From Chloroflexota bacterium (lineage in GTDB: Bacteria > Chloroflexota > Anaerolineae > Anaerolineales > Villigracilaceae), in the NCBI GenBank assembly GCA_016234485.1, contig JACRBL010000051.1, forward strand, positions 124,001-188,000: a stretch of DNA of 64,000 nt. The letters run 5' to 3'. The notes below the pieces were generated by a model. It had not been told where the DNA came from. It saw only the letters and a program-made list of their open reading frames with translations, and made no database searches. Every line of letters begins with the position of its first letter. The first letter of the stretch is position 1. A program made the translations under genes and the position numbers. Below, piece after piece: positions 9,586 to 16,245 of this stretch.

Positions 9586-9984
9586 TTACCTTCTTTCCAA
9601 CCTCATAGTTGATCTGAAGCCTTGAACTTCTTGATAAACGATTAGATACTCGTCGTCTCGTTCCAACCGCCAGGTTTCCCCGCCTATTAGTCTTTTATTA
9701 TCTACAAAGATTGTATCTTCTCCTATGAAATTATATTCAGCACGATGAGTTTCGCCATATGAAAGTTCATCAGGGTGAATGGAAACCTTTGGAAATGTAA
9801 TTTCAAGCGCGTCACCAGTATCAGTGTTGATTCTTGAAATGACCTTCCAATTGCCAATCACAAACTCAGACAAAGGCATATCTTCTGGCCAAGTAGCGGT
9901 TGTGGGTACACATCCCAATAGCGCACAGACTAAAAATACCCTCACGAATAGATTTCCCAAAAAAGAAAGCGATTTTATTTTCAT
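9586..9984 (-). CDS. Small putative lipoprotein of unknown function
   Basis: The 132-residue protein starts at the ATG at 9984, preceded by GGAGAAGG. A lipoprotein signal ends LLGC (Cys25). The mature region (FVIGNWKVISRINTDTG ... RLERDDEYLIVYQEV) looks like a small beta-rich lipocalin-like fold, but no family was recognised. Its base composition is clearly more AT-rich than the genes on either side, as is the next gene, hinting at separate ancestry. Confidence 0.65.
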   Translation of the reverse strand: MKIKSLSFLGNLFVRVFLVCALLGCVPTTATWPEDMPLSEFVIGNWKVISRINTDTGDALEITFPKVSIHPDELSYGETHRAEYNFIGEDTIFVDNKRLIGGETWRLERDDEYLIVYQEVQGFRSTMRLERR

Positions 9985-10112
9985 CACCTTCTCCTCCATT
10001 GTGATTCAACATCTGATTGAGGAAGCATATTAGCCAATTAATACTTATACAGATTTAAGTAGATTGTATACCACTACTCAATCCCGAATGGATGAAATGA
10101 TAAACAAAATCC

Positions 10113-10180
10113 ATGCCATCCCTTAGGGATTGAAACAAAACACATATCTCGCGTCTACAATCAGGTCACCCCTTCGGGGG
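10113..10180 (-). repeat. Dispersed palindromic repeat, AAGGGATG family, copy 1
   Basis: Read on the minus strand this stretch matches 22981-23049 closely over about 65 bp: CCCGAAGGGGTG, TGATTGTAGA, GTTTCAATCC and AGGGATGG occur in the same order and spacing. Both copies are intergenic, and each end is a short palindrome around CGAAGG. Confidence 0.7.
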
Positions 10181-10234
10181 TTTTTCAGAATCCCATTATC
10201 TGGAAGAAAAACGAGATTCTGATTTTCGAATTCA

Positions 10235-10726
10235 TCAGTGAACGCCCCAAATATTTTGCCCATAAATGAAAAGCATAACCGCAGAAACTATTGAAGTAGC
10301 AATTTGAAATATGGCAACACGGCGAAGAAAAGACTTGTCTGTGTAGATAAAGCGCAGAATTTTTCCTTGTGGGTATACGCCATAAAGAAGCGCAAAAACT
10401 CCTTGTGAAATTCCATAACTTGGAATAAGCACGCTTATTGTGTATTGGAATGGAAATACAGGAACCAACAACACAAAATTATCCGCACTTAAAGCGATCA
10501 ACAACATTGTGAAAATAAGCCAACCAATCATAAACAATTGGTATTTTGCGCTGATCGCCAAAAAGTTTGGTGAAATTTCCTCAAGCTCTTTTTCTGAAAA
10601 TGATGGTTTTCCAAAGAAATAGAATCCATTCCAGAACGATGCTACCCATCCCATAATGAACCAAAACCAACCCCAAAATTGGGGCTCGTTAAAAAAAACA
10701 GAAACGATTCTGGCAAATTCTTCCAT
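10235..10726 (-). CDS. Four-helix integral membrane protein of unknown function
   Basis: The 163-residue protein has about four hydrophobic segments (FWFIMGWVASFWNGFYFF; YQLFMIGWLIFTMLLIALSA; VLLVPVFPFQYTISVL; VAIFQIATSIVSAVMLFIY) separated by short polar loops. No family was recognised. Together with the 9586 gene it forms an AT-rich pocket flanked by repeats (10113-10180 and the hairpin at 10742-10784). The start at 10726 follows that hairpin directly and has no evident Shine-Dalgarno. Confidence 0.65.
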   Translation of the reverse strand: MEEFARIVSVFFNEPQFWGWFWFIMGWVASFWNGFYFFGKPSFSEKELEEISPNFLAISAKYQLFMIGWLIFTMLLIALSADNFVLLVPVFPFQYTISVLIPSYGISQGVFALLYGVYPQGKILRFIYTDKSFLRRVAIFQIATSIVSAVMLFIYGQNIWGVH

Positions 10727-10741
10727 CTACTTTTGGTATCT

Positions 10742-10784
10742 CAGAACCCTGTTTTCTCGCCTTTGGCGAGAAAACAGGGTTCTG
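10742..10784. repeat. Perfect 20-bp hairpin between two minus-strand genes
   Basis: CAGAACCCTGTTTTCTCGCC at 10742-10761 and its exact reverse complement at 10765-10784 are separated by TTT. It lacks a T-run on the minus strand, so it is not a classical terminator, although it could still stop or protect the transcript of the fusion gene ending at 10789. Confidence 0.85.
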
Positions 10785-10788
10785 AAGG

Positions 10789-12288
10789 TTACACAAACTT
10801 GATCCGCCGCGCCGCGTACCAGACCATGCGCATCAGCAACATGCCGTGCTTCCAGCGCGAGATGTTGGTCGTGCCATATGTCCGCTCGCGGTAGCGGATG
10901 GGGAGATCGACGATCTTTAGATTCAATTTTGCCGCGCCGAAGATCAGGTCGAAATCGCCGAAGGGGTCGAAGTCTCCGAAGTAGGCGCGGTTGGCGGCGA
11001 TGCGCTCGTAGTCTTTTTTCCACAATACTTTTGTGCCGCACAATGTATCTTTGATGGGCTGTCCAAGCAGGGAGGTGAACGCCCAACTGAAGAATTTGTT
11101 GCCAAGGAAGTTCAACCCGCGCATGGCTTGTTTTTCCATTGGGTAGACCAGCCGCACGCCGTTGATGAATTCGCCGCGCCCCGAACGGAGGGCTTCGTAA
11201 AAACGCGGCAGGTCTTCGGGCGGGACGGTGAGGTCGGCGTCGAGGATCATCAACACGTCGCCAGTCGCCGCGTCGAAGCCGGCGCGGATCGCGTCCGCTT
11301 TGCCGATGCCCGATTGGCGCAGTAACCGCCCACCCGTCGAAGGATGCGAAGCGAATTCCCGTTCGATGGCCGCGTAGGTGTCGTCTTTGGAATGTCCCTC
11401 GACGAAGATCAACTCGGTGGCGCGTCCCATTTGCGGAGTCCGCTCGAAGATGGATTGGATGTTTCCCGACTCGTTGCGCGCGGCGATGACGACAGAAACG
11501 CTCGGTTCGCCCCCCTCTTTCTCTCCCCCCATTTTCTCCGCCCCTTCGGGATGCTTCGCAAAAAATGGGGGGAGACGGAGGGGGGCAGGCCGCGCGATGA
11601 TGAAGTTCGCCAGGGCGAGGTCGCGGAAAAACGGGAGGCGGACGAGGAAGCGGTTGCAGAAGGCCGCCAACAGTGGGATGGGAAGCGGGAGGAGGATTTC
11701 GCGCCAGTCGCGGATGGTCTCGAAGCCCGCCAGGGTCAACATGCCGCGCAGGTCGCTGGCGGTGAGCCAGTTCTGTTCGAGCATGGGCGCGGCCAGACGG
11801 ACGCGTTGCGCGAGGGTGAGGATGGTCTGCCAGAGGTTGCTGTACACGTTGATGATGATGCGCGTCTGCGGCGTGCAAAGCGGGCGGAGCTGTTCGAGCG
11901 CGCGTTGCACGTCCCAAGCGTCGTTGGCGAAGTCGGAGAGGATGATGACGTCGAACGTTTCGTGGAGGAACGACAGGTCGTGCGCGTCGGCGTGGACGAA
12001 TTCGATGTCGGGATGGCGCGTGATGGCGCGTTGGATCATCTCGGAGGAGAAATCTATGCCGAGGCCGCGCGCGGGTTCGAGGGACGCGAGCAGTTCGCCG
12101 TAGCCACTCCCAATTTCAAGGACGCGTTGCCCAGGGCTGACGAGGAAGCGGTAGACTTCGCGCAAGCGTTTGTGATACGAGCCGCCCCAGCCGCGCCACG
12201 CGTCGCGCATGCGCGCAACTTTGTCCCATTGGGCGATGCGGGTTTGCTGGTAGGTTTGTCCTGCTGAGTCGAAGAGGGGGGAATTCAT
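10789..12288 (-). CDS. Fusion of SAM-dependent methyltransferase and family 2 glycosyltransferase
   Basis: From the ATG at 12288 the product is 499 residues. Residues 1-230 are a class I methyltransferase (VLEIGSGYGELLASLEPARGLGIDFS motif I region, VIILSDFAND). Residues about 265-499 are a GT-A glycosyltransferase of the DPM1/family 2 type (VSVVIAARNESGNI, GHSKDDT, LMILDADLTVPPEDL). The linker, residues 235-260, is encoded by a G/C-run inverted repeat (11510-11585) of intergenic type. An earlier in-frame ATG at 12384 would add repeat-derived sequence; the 12288 start is preferred because TAAAAT sits 7 bp upstream. The acceptor lipid or glycan is unknown. Confidence 0.85.
   Translation of the reverse strand: MNSPLFDSAGQTYQQTRIAQWDKVARMRDAWRGWGGSYHKRLREVYRFLVSPGQRVLEIGSGYGELLASLEPARGLGIDFSSEMIQRAITRHPDIEFVHADAHDLSFLHETFDVIILSDFANDAWDVQRALEQLRPLCTPQTRIIINVYSNLWQTILTLAQRVRLAAPMLEQNWLTASDLRGMLTLAGFETIRDWREILLPLPIPLLAAFCNRFLVRLPFFRDLALANFIIARPAPLRLPPFFAKHPEGAEKMGGEKEGGEPSVSVVIAARNESGNIQSIFERTPQMGRATELIFVEGHSKDDTYAAIEREFASHPSTGGRLLRQSGIGKADAIRAGFDAATGDVLMILDADLTVPPEDLPRFYEALRSGRGEFINGVRLVYPMEKQAMRGLNFLGNKFFSWAFTSLLGQPIKDTLCGTKVLWKKDYERIAANRAYFGDFDPFGDFDLIFGAAKLNLKIVDLPIRYRERTYGTTNISRWKHGMLLMRMVWYAARRIKFV
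11510..11585. repeat. Inverted repeat lying inside the methyltransferase-glycosyltransferase frame
   Basis: Arms CCCCCCATTTTCTCCG and a near-complement (AAAAATGGGGGGAGACGG) flank CCCCTTCGGG. In frame it encodes the low-complexity linker PPFFAKHPEGAEKMGGEKEG. Such G-run palindromes otherwise occupy intergenic gaps here (12308-12370 is related in style). Confidence 0.7.
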
Positions 12289-12295
12289 GGAGGGG

Positions 12296-12301
12296 ATTTT
12301 A
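12296..12301 (-). promoter_or_regulatory. Candidate -10 (TAAAAT) 7 bp before the fusion gene ATG
   Basis: The spacing to the ATG at 12288 places the predicted transcription start at or next to the start codon, and there is no Shine-Dalgarno. It supports both this start and a leaderless mRNA. Confidence 0.5.
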
Positions 12302-12376
12302 CTTGATTTAAACCCCCTCCCCGACCCTCCCCCAAATTCCCACGAACACGGAATTTGGGGGGGGGAGAATGTGGTT

Positions 12377-12805
12377 TTACACAAACAATTCCTTGATCAG
12401 GGATTTTCCCTGGTGAACCGCAATCGTGATTTCCTGCCCTGCGCGGTATTGCGATGTTTTGGCGGTCTTCATCACGGCGGTTTTTCCCGCGAGAGTTTTG
12501 CCGTCGCGCGAGTAGGTATATTTGACGTAACCCCTGCCGCGATAAAAACTGACTTCGCTCACCGTGGCTTTGATTTCCTGCCCGTTGTTGACGATCGCAG
12601 AGACGGCCATGATTCGCCAGATCATGCCTGCGATGCCCAGCCCGATGGCGGCGAACATTAGCCAGTCCAAGCCCTGAACGGGGCTGGCATTCAAGAACGT
12701 GTTGTAGACGTAGAATCCTGCGCCAACAACAGCCATGCCCAAGGAAAGAAATGCGAAATAGTCTGCGAAAACGATCTTGCCAATCGAAGCGCTCTTGCTG
12801 TTCAT
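12377..12805 (-). CDS. Two-helix membrane protein, DUF3592-like
   Basis: The 142-residue protein begins at 12805, where AGGAGG lies 9 nt upstream; longer frames read into intergenic sequence. Two membrane segments (residues about 15-40 and 48-72) precede a beta-rich domain (ATVSEVSFYRGRGYVKYTY, KTSQYRAGQEITIAV) that resembles DUF3592 proteins. The function of that family is not known. It lies upstream of the methyltransferase-glycosyltransferase gene, and a G-rich inverted repeat separates them. Confidence 0.75.
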   Translation of the reverse strand: MNSKSASIGKIVFADYFAFLSLGMAVVGAGFYVYNTFLNASPVQGLDWLMFAAIGLGIAGMIWRIMAVSAIVNNGQEIKATVSEVSFYRGRGYVKYTYSRDGKTLAGKTAVMKTAKTSQYRAGQEITIAVHQGKSLIKELFV

Positions 12806-12914
12806 GCGTTCGTTCCTCCTGAAGGTTTTGGATTTGTTTGATTCTAATTGATTCCCCCCCCCGCAAGTTCCAAAATTCAAGATACAAGCAGATTGCCAAT
12901 TCAGCCGATATGTA

Positions 12915-12959
12915 AACAAAAACCAAGTCCACGCCGTCGGCGGAAACCTGGTTTTTGTT
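12915..12959 (-). terminator. Putative terminator after the 34-residue peptide gene
   Basis: AACAAAAACCA at 12915-12925 pairs perfectly with TGGTTTTTGTT at 12949-12959, with further pairing inside. The arms carry A/T runs that suit termination on either strand; it lies about 35 bp past the peptide stop codon. Confidence 0.5.
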
Positions 12960-12993
12960 CGGCCTGTGCTGGCCTTTCCAGAGGAGAGAGAGT

Positions 12994-13098
12994 CTACACG
13001 TGTTTGCGTTTGGACAGAAATTCGCGGCGTTTCTGGCGCACGTCCACGCCGAAGACAACAAACATGGCAAGCAGAGTAAGGGTGAGAAAAATCGTCAT
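12994..13098 (-). CDS. 34-residue single-span membrane peptide
   Basis: A short frame from ATG 13098 to TAG 12994 encodes MTIFLTLTLLAMFVVFGV followed by the basic tail DVRQKRREFLSKRKHV. GGAG lies 5 nt before the ATG. The product has one hydrophobic span and nine Lys/Arg in the last 16 residues, the usual look of small membrane-anchored regulators or type I toxin-like peptides. It is bounded downstream by a terminator-like hairpin (12915-12959) and upstream by the terminator of the preceding gene (13192-13231), so it appears to be its own transcription unit. No antisense RNA was identified. Confidence 0.6.
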   Translation of the reverse strand: MTIFLTLTLLAMFVVFGVDVRQKRREFLSKRKHV

Positions 13099-13191
13099 TG
13101 GAACTCCGTTTTGTATGGTTCCATCTTACTCCCGTTCGGTCAATTTCCACCTAAGAAGTAGTTAACATCTGGTAAACATTTTTGAAAGCCG

Positions 13192-13231
13192 CGAAAAAGA
13201 AAATCGCCGATGATGTAAAAATCATCGGCGA
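13192..13231 (-). terminator. Rho-independent terminator of the 13255 glycosyltransferase gene
   Basis: TCGCCGATGAT (13204-13214) pairs perfectly with ATCATCGGCGA (13221-13231). On the minus strand the stem is followed by a T-rich run. It closes the long polysaccharide gene series. Confidence 0.8.
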
Positions 13232-13254
13232 GAGGATTGGATGTGGAAGGAGAA

Positions 13255-14208
13255 TTACGAATAGTACCAACTGAAAATCTTGTTATACACCGCCAACAAC
13301 ATCTTCTTGATCGGACTCAATTCCAGAACGCGCCGTGCAAAACCGACTTTACGTTTTACGCTTTGCGCTTTTAATTCCCCGCGCATATACCCCAGCGTAT
13401 TGGACATATTCATAGCCAGCGGATCGGAGACCATCAGGCGCAGGAGACCCGCGTCGTTCATGCGCTTGTCCAACTGGCGGACTTGTCCCATTGGCTTGTC
13501 CATGTCGAAGGGCAGGAAGCGCGCCAGCGTGGACTTGTAGGCGGTGAACTGCCAGTGACTTGCCCCAGCCAGCGCGGTCACGCCTTGGTATTGGATGCGC
13601 CAGTCTTTGGTCTCGGCGTAGACTTTTTTATTCTCTTCTTCGGTCTGGCCGAGGGAGAGATTGAATTCGAGGAAGGTTTCCCACGGGATGAATTGACCCT
13701 CTTCGAGTTTCGCACGCTCCGCGTCGCGCGCCCATTTGAGCGTCGACTCGTAAAACTCAGGCGGGGTGCGGAAGGGACGAGCGGTCACCATGCCGACGTT
13801 CGGGAAGGTTTCGAGAATCGCCACAGAACGCGAAAGCCAGTTCGGGGAGAAGAGTACGTCCGCGTCGGTGTAGGCGATGATCTCGCCAGGCGCGCCCGCC
13901 AGCATCACGTTCCACGCGCCACCCTTGCCCATGTTCTTTTCGGAGAGGATCAAATATTGGATGCGCCCCTCTTCCTTTTCTTGGATGAGGAAGTCGCGCG
14001 CTTCGGCGCACGAGCCGTTGTCGAAGACCATCAGGTCGAAGGGCAGACCCGCGTCCCGTCGCATGGATTCGAGCGAGACTTTCAACACATCGAGCGTCTC
14101 GGCGTAGAATCCGCTCAGGAAGGGGATGTAGTTGAGCAACGCGACCGTGATCCGCTCGGGGCGGGCGACGTCTTTGACGAACTTGGCGGGGTTTTGGCCT
14201 TTACGCAT
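13255..14208 (-). CDS. Family 2-like glycosyltransferase
   Basis: The 317-residue protein has the GT-A signature order: ITVALLNYIPFLSGFY at the start, VFDNGSCAEARDFL, EKNMGKGGAWNVML, then the metal-binding IAYTDADVLF. The C-terminal half (WRIQYQGVTALAGASHWQF) likely defines acceptor choice. It is the last gene of the polysaccharide locus and is followed by a strong terminator. The gap in front of it is an ATTCG-rich repeat, so co-transcription with 14287 is possible but not shown. Sugar and linkage are unknown. Confidence 0.8.
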   Translation of the reverse strand: MRKGQNPAKFVKDVARPERITVALLNYIPFLSGFYAETLDVLKVSLESMRRDAGLPFDLMVFDNGSCAEARDFLIQEKEEGRIQYLILSEKNMGKGGAWNVMLAGAPGEIIAYTDADVLFSPNWLSRSVAILETFPNVGMVTARPFRTPPEFYESTLKWARDAERAKLEEGQFIPWETFLEFNLSLGQTEEENKKVYAETKDWRIQYQGVTALAGASHWQFTAYKSTLARFLPFDMDKPMGQVRQLDKRMNDAGLLRLMVSDPLAMNMSNTLGYMRGELKAQSVKRKVGFARRVLELSPIKKMLLAVYNKIFSWYYS

Positions 14209-14215
14209 TTTCGAT

Positions 14216-14284
14216 ACTCGGTATTCGGGATTCGATATTCGGAATTCGTTATTCGGGAATCGGTGAATCGATCCTCGAATAACG
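14216..14284. repeat. ATTCG-rich degenerate repeat with inverted symmetry
   Basis: TATTCGG/GATTCG/AATTCG words recur about every 8-10 bp and ATTATCG/CGATAT occur in both orientations. A similar motif fills 19631-19674 upstream of the GT4 gene. Confidence 0.6.
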
Positions 14285-14286
14285 AA

Positions 14287-15237
14287 TTATCGAAATATCT
14301 TTTTGATTCGCTTCTTCCAACGCTTCGGGCGGACGAGGTTTTCGAGGGCGCTTTCTGGCAGGAAGAAGAAGAGCTTTCGCAGGAGTAATTCCATTTTACG
14401 TTGGAAGCGCGGGGAGGTCATCTTCGGGCGGGCTAGTTTACCATCAACAAGTTGATGGGTGGAGTCGAGGATGGTGTAGCGCACGTTGGCCGCTCCGCCC
14501 GCGAGACGGATGTTTTCATCCGTTTCGGGATGTTCGTGATGCGATTCCCAACCAGGCAGATGAGAGTATCCATGAGTTTGGTGAACGATCATCACCGAAG
14601 GCGTGCAGTCAATGACCGGCCACCCTTCGTGGCGCGCTTTGTAGATCATCCAATTGTCCCAGCCGGCGCGGCCGATGGCGAAGGTGGGGATGTCGGCGTA
14701 GCAGGATTTGGGGAAGAGGAAGAAGTCGCTTCCCGCGGGACGGTGGAGGGAGGCTGTTGCGTGTACTGTACTGCATAATTTATCCTGCCATCCCTCTGTG
14801 AATTCGATTGGATTCGTAATATCCAAGTCCCAGCGTTGACTGAGCAAGACGAACTTTGAACCTTCGACGCGGCTTCGCGAAGCACCCCCGTGGGGCAGGG
14901 CAGGCCTTTGACCTTTGACTTGCCTCGCCGCTTCGACAAAATCGGGCATCAGGATCATATCCGAGTTGATGATGCACAGCAGGTCGCCATGACCGTGTTC
15001 GCGCGCCAGTTGAAACATGGACGAGATCAGCGGCGTGCCAGATTCGTTGCGCTTCACATTCGGGATGTGCTTCACGCCCAGGTCACGCGCGGCTTCGGCG
15101 AGACCGGTCTCTTCGCCGAGCAGGATGACTTCGACGTCGGGGAGCAGAGTCCATGATTGGATCGCGTTACGTTGAATCAGCGCGATGTGAGGGTCGGTGA
15201 AGGGTTTGGGGGAGGAAAATAAAGTAATCGAAGTCAT
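14287..15237 (-). CDS. Glycosyltransferase-like protein of the polysaccharide locus
   Basis: The 316-residue protein carries a nucleotide-sugar-binding type N-terminus (ITLFSSPKPFTDPHIALIQ, VILLGEETGLAEAARDLG), then LLCIINSDMILMPDF as the likely metal-binding DxD-type strand and GWDNWMIYKARHEGWPVID. Residues about 106-128 (VKGQRPALPHGGASRSRVEG) derive from a repeat (14852-14920) inserted in frame after the putative active-site strand. Start ATG 15237 is directly preceded by another repeat and lacks a Shine-Dalgarno. A sugar cannot be assigned. Confidence 0.7.
   Translation of the reverse strand: MTSITLFSSPKPFTDPHIALIQRNAIQSWTLLPDVEVILLGEETGLAEAARDLGVKHIPNVKRNESGTPLISSMFQLAREHGHGDLLCIINSDMILMPDFVEAARQVKGQRPALPHGGASRSRVEGSKFVLLSQRWDLDITNPIEFTEGWQDKLCSTVHATASLHRPAGSDFFLFPKSCYADIPTFAIGRAGWDNWMIYKARHEGWPVIDCTPSVMIVHQTHGYSHLPGWESHHEHPETDENIRLAGGAANVRYTILDSTHQLVDGKLARPKMTSPRFQRKMELLLRKLFFFLPESALENLVRPKRWKKRIKKIFR
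14852..14920. repeat. Repeat inserted in frame in the 14287 gene
   Basis: ACTTTGAACCTTCGAC and CCTTTGACCTTTGACTT flank a GC-rich hairpin core. The same GTCAAAGG/CTTTGACC words build intergenic repeats at 30246-30301. The reading frame is preserved. Confidence 0.65.
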
Positions 15238-15239
15238 CA

Positions 15240-15277
15240 GTGATCAGTTATCAGTTATCAGTTTTCAGTGATCAGTC
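15240..15277. repeat. ATCAGT tandem-like repeat
   Basis: GTGATCAGTTATCAGTT words recur about every 8 bp upstream of the 14287... 15237 gene. The same words reappear inside the GT4 coding region at 19078-19110 and, in variant form, at 53478-53517. Confidence 0.6.
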
Positions 15278-15400
15278 CGTCATTGCGAGTGTACTCACGA
15301 AGCAATCTCATCATCGGCGCGGGGATTGCTTCACCGCCTCGGTCTCGATACGCCCCGAAAAGCACAGGGCTACTCGACCAGCGGCGGTTCGCAATGACGG
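15278..15400. repeat. CGTCATTGCGAG palindromic repeat, copy 1 (enlarged)
   Basis: Begins CGTCATTGCGAG and ends CGCAATGACG, with GAAGCAATCTC and GGATTGCTTC inside. It is longer than the other copies because about 40 bp (TCTCGATACGCC ... ACTCGACCAGC, itself palindromic) sit within the right half. Confidence 0.8.
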
Positions 15401-15402
15401 GA

Positions 15403-16218
15403 TTATTTTTTGAGCGCACGCTTGTCAATATCCTTGAGCGTCTTATGTTGAACGCCCGCGTTGATCTTCATCAGGTCGGGTTCATTGTGGACGAGGTCGA
15501 GGACTTCCTTCCACGAAAAGTCATCGCGGCCGTTGAAGCGAGCGTAGACCTGGCGCATGAATTCCAAATCTTCGGCGGTGTCCACTGTCCAGCGGTAGTC
15601 GCCGAAGTCGGTGACGTGATGGAGGAGGGCGATATTATATCCGCGTGGGGAAGTTCCAGTTTGCAGTGTTCGGTTGACGGTGGTCAGTCCGACGCCTTCA
15701 TAGAAGTAGGGCATGGCGTGTTCACGGTGTTGAGGCTCTTTGGCGTCTTTCCATGCCTTTGCCAAAGCCTTAAACGTGCAGACTTCCACATCGAGACCAA
15801 TGGGATAGGTACGTGTCCACGGCGGAGGAAGGCGATTGCAGACGAAATCATATCCGCCTTCAAGCAGAGTATTGACCACATTGTCGATCAGATCGGGATC
15901 AATGACGGGGCAATCGGCTGTAATTCTAACAACGATATCGGCCTTCGCGTCTTTCGCAGACTGGTAGTAGCGATCCAGCACGTCGTAGAGCGAACCGCGC
16001 GTGCAGGGGATTCCGCTCAAGTCGCAGTAGTCCGCTACGGGGTCGTCAGAGGCGTCGGTGGTGGTGGCGAAGATGACGTCGGAGAGAGTCCGCGCGCGGG
16101 AGGTCCGCACATAGACGCGCGTCAGCATGGGCTGTCCGGCAATGTCCGCGAGGATCTTGCCCGGCAGGCGCGAGGATGACATGCGTCCTTGAATGATGGC
16201 GACGATTTTTGGGGGCAT
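15403..16218 (-). CDS. SpsF-like cytidylyltransferase (CMP-sugar activation)
   Basis: The 271-residue protein starts MPPKIVAIIQGRMSSSRLPGK, the nucleotide-binding signature of the SpsF/CMP-nonulosonate synthetase family, which transfers CMP to acidic sugars such as those used for spore coats, legionaminic or pseudaminic acids. ITADCPVIDPDLID is the conserved metal/sugar segment. The ATG at 16218 is chosen; the 21 bases before it belong to a hairpin. It pairs with the NeuB/PseI-type synthase at 19675, which makes such sugars. The exact substrate is inferred only from neighbours. Confidence 0.85.
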   Translation of the reverse strand: MPPKIVAIIQGRMSSSRLPGKILADIAGQPMLTRVYVRTSRARTLSDVIFATTTDASDDPVADYCDLSGIPCTRGSLYDVLDRYYQSAKDAKADIVVRITADCPVIDPDLIDNVVNTLLEGGYDFVCNRLPPPWTRTYPIGLDVEVCTFKALAKAWKDAKEPQHREHAMPYFYEGVGLTTVNRTLQTGTSPRGYNIALLHHVTDFGDYRWTVDTAEDLEFMRQVYARFNGRDDFSWKEVLDLVHNEPDLMKINAGVQHKTLKDIDKRALKK

Positions 16219-16222
16219 GGCG

Positions 16223-16244
16223 GTTGGACAAATTGGCAATTTGT
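16223..16244. repeat. Small hairpin between the cytidylyltransferase and DUF4910 genes
   Basis: GGACAAATT and AATTTGTCC form a 9-bp stem around GGC. It fills nearly the whole gap between two co-directional genes. Confidence 0.6.
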
Positions 16245-16245
16245 C

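Noticed and set aside
12955-13161. Plus-strand 68-codon frame near 13 kb
   Set aside because: The minus-strand 34-residue frame has a Shine-Dalgarno and membrane-peptide character; the plus frame has neither.
14216-14284. Possible CRISPR-like array of short ATTCG units
   Set aside because: Units are degenerate, 8-10 bp apart, with no spacers of constant length and no cas genes.
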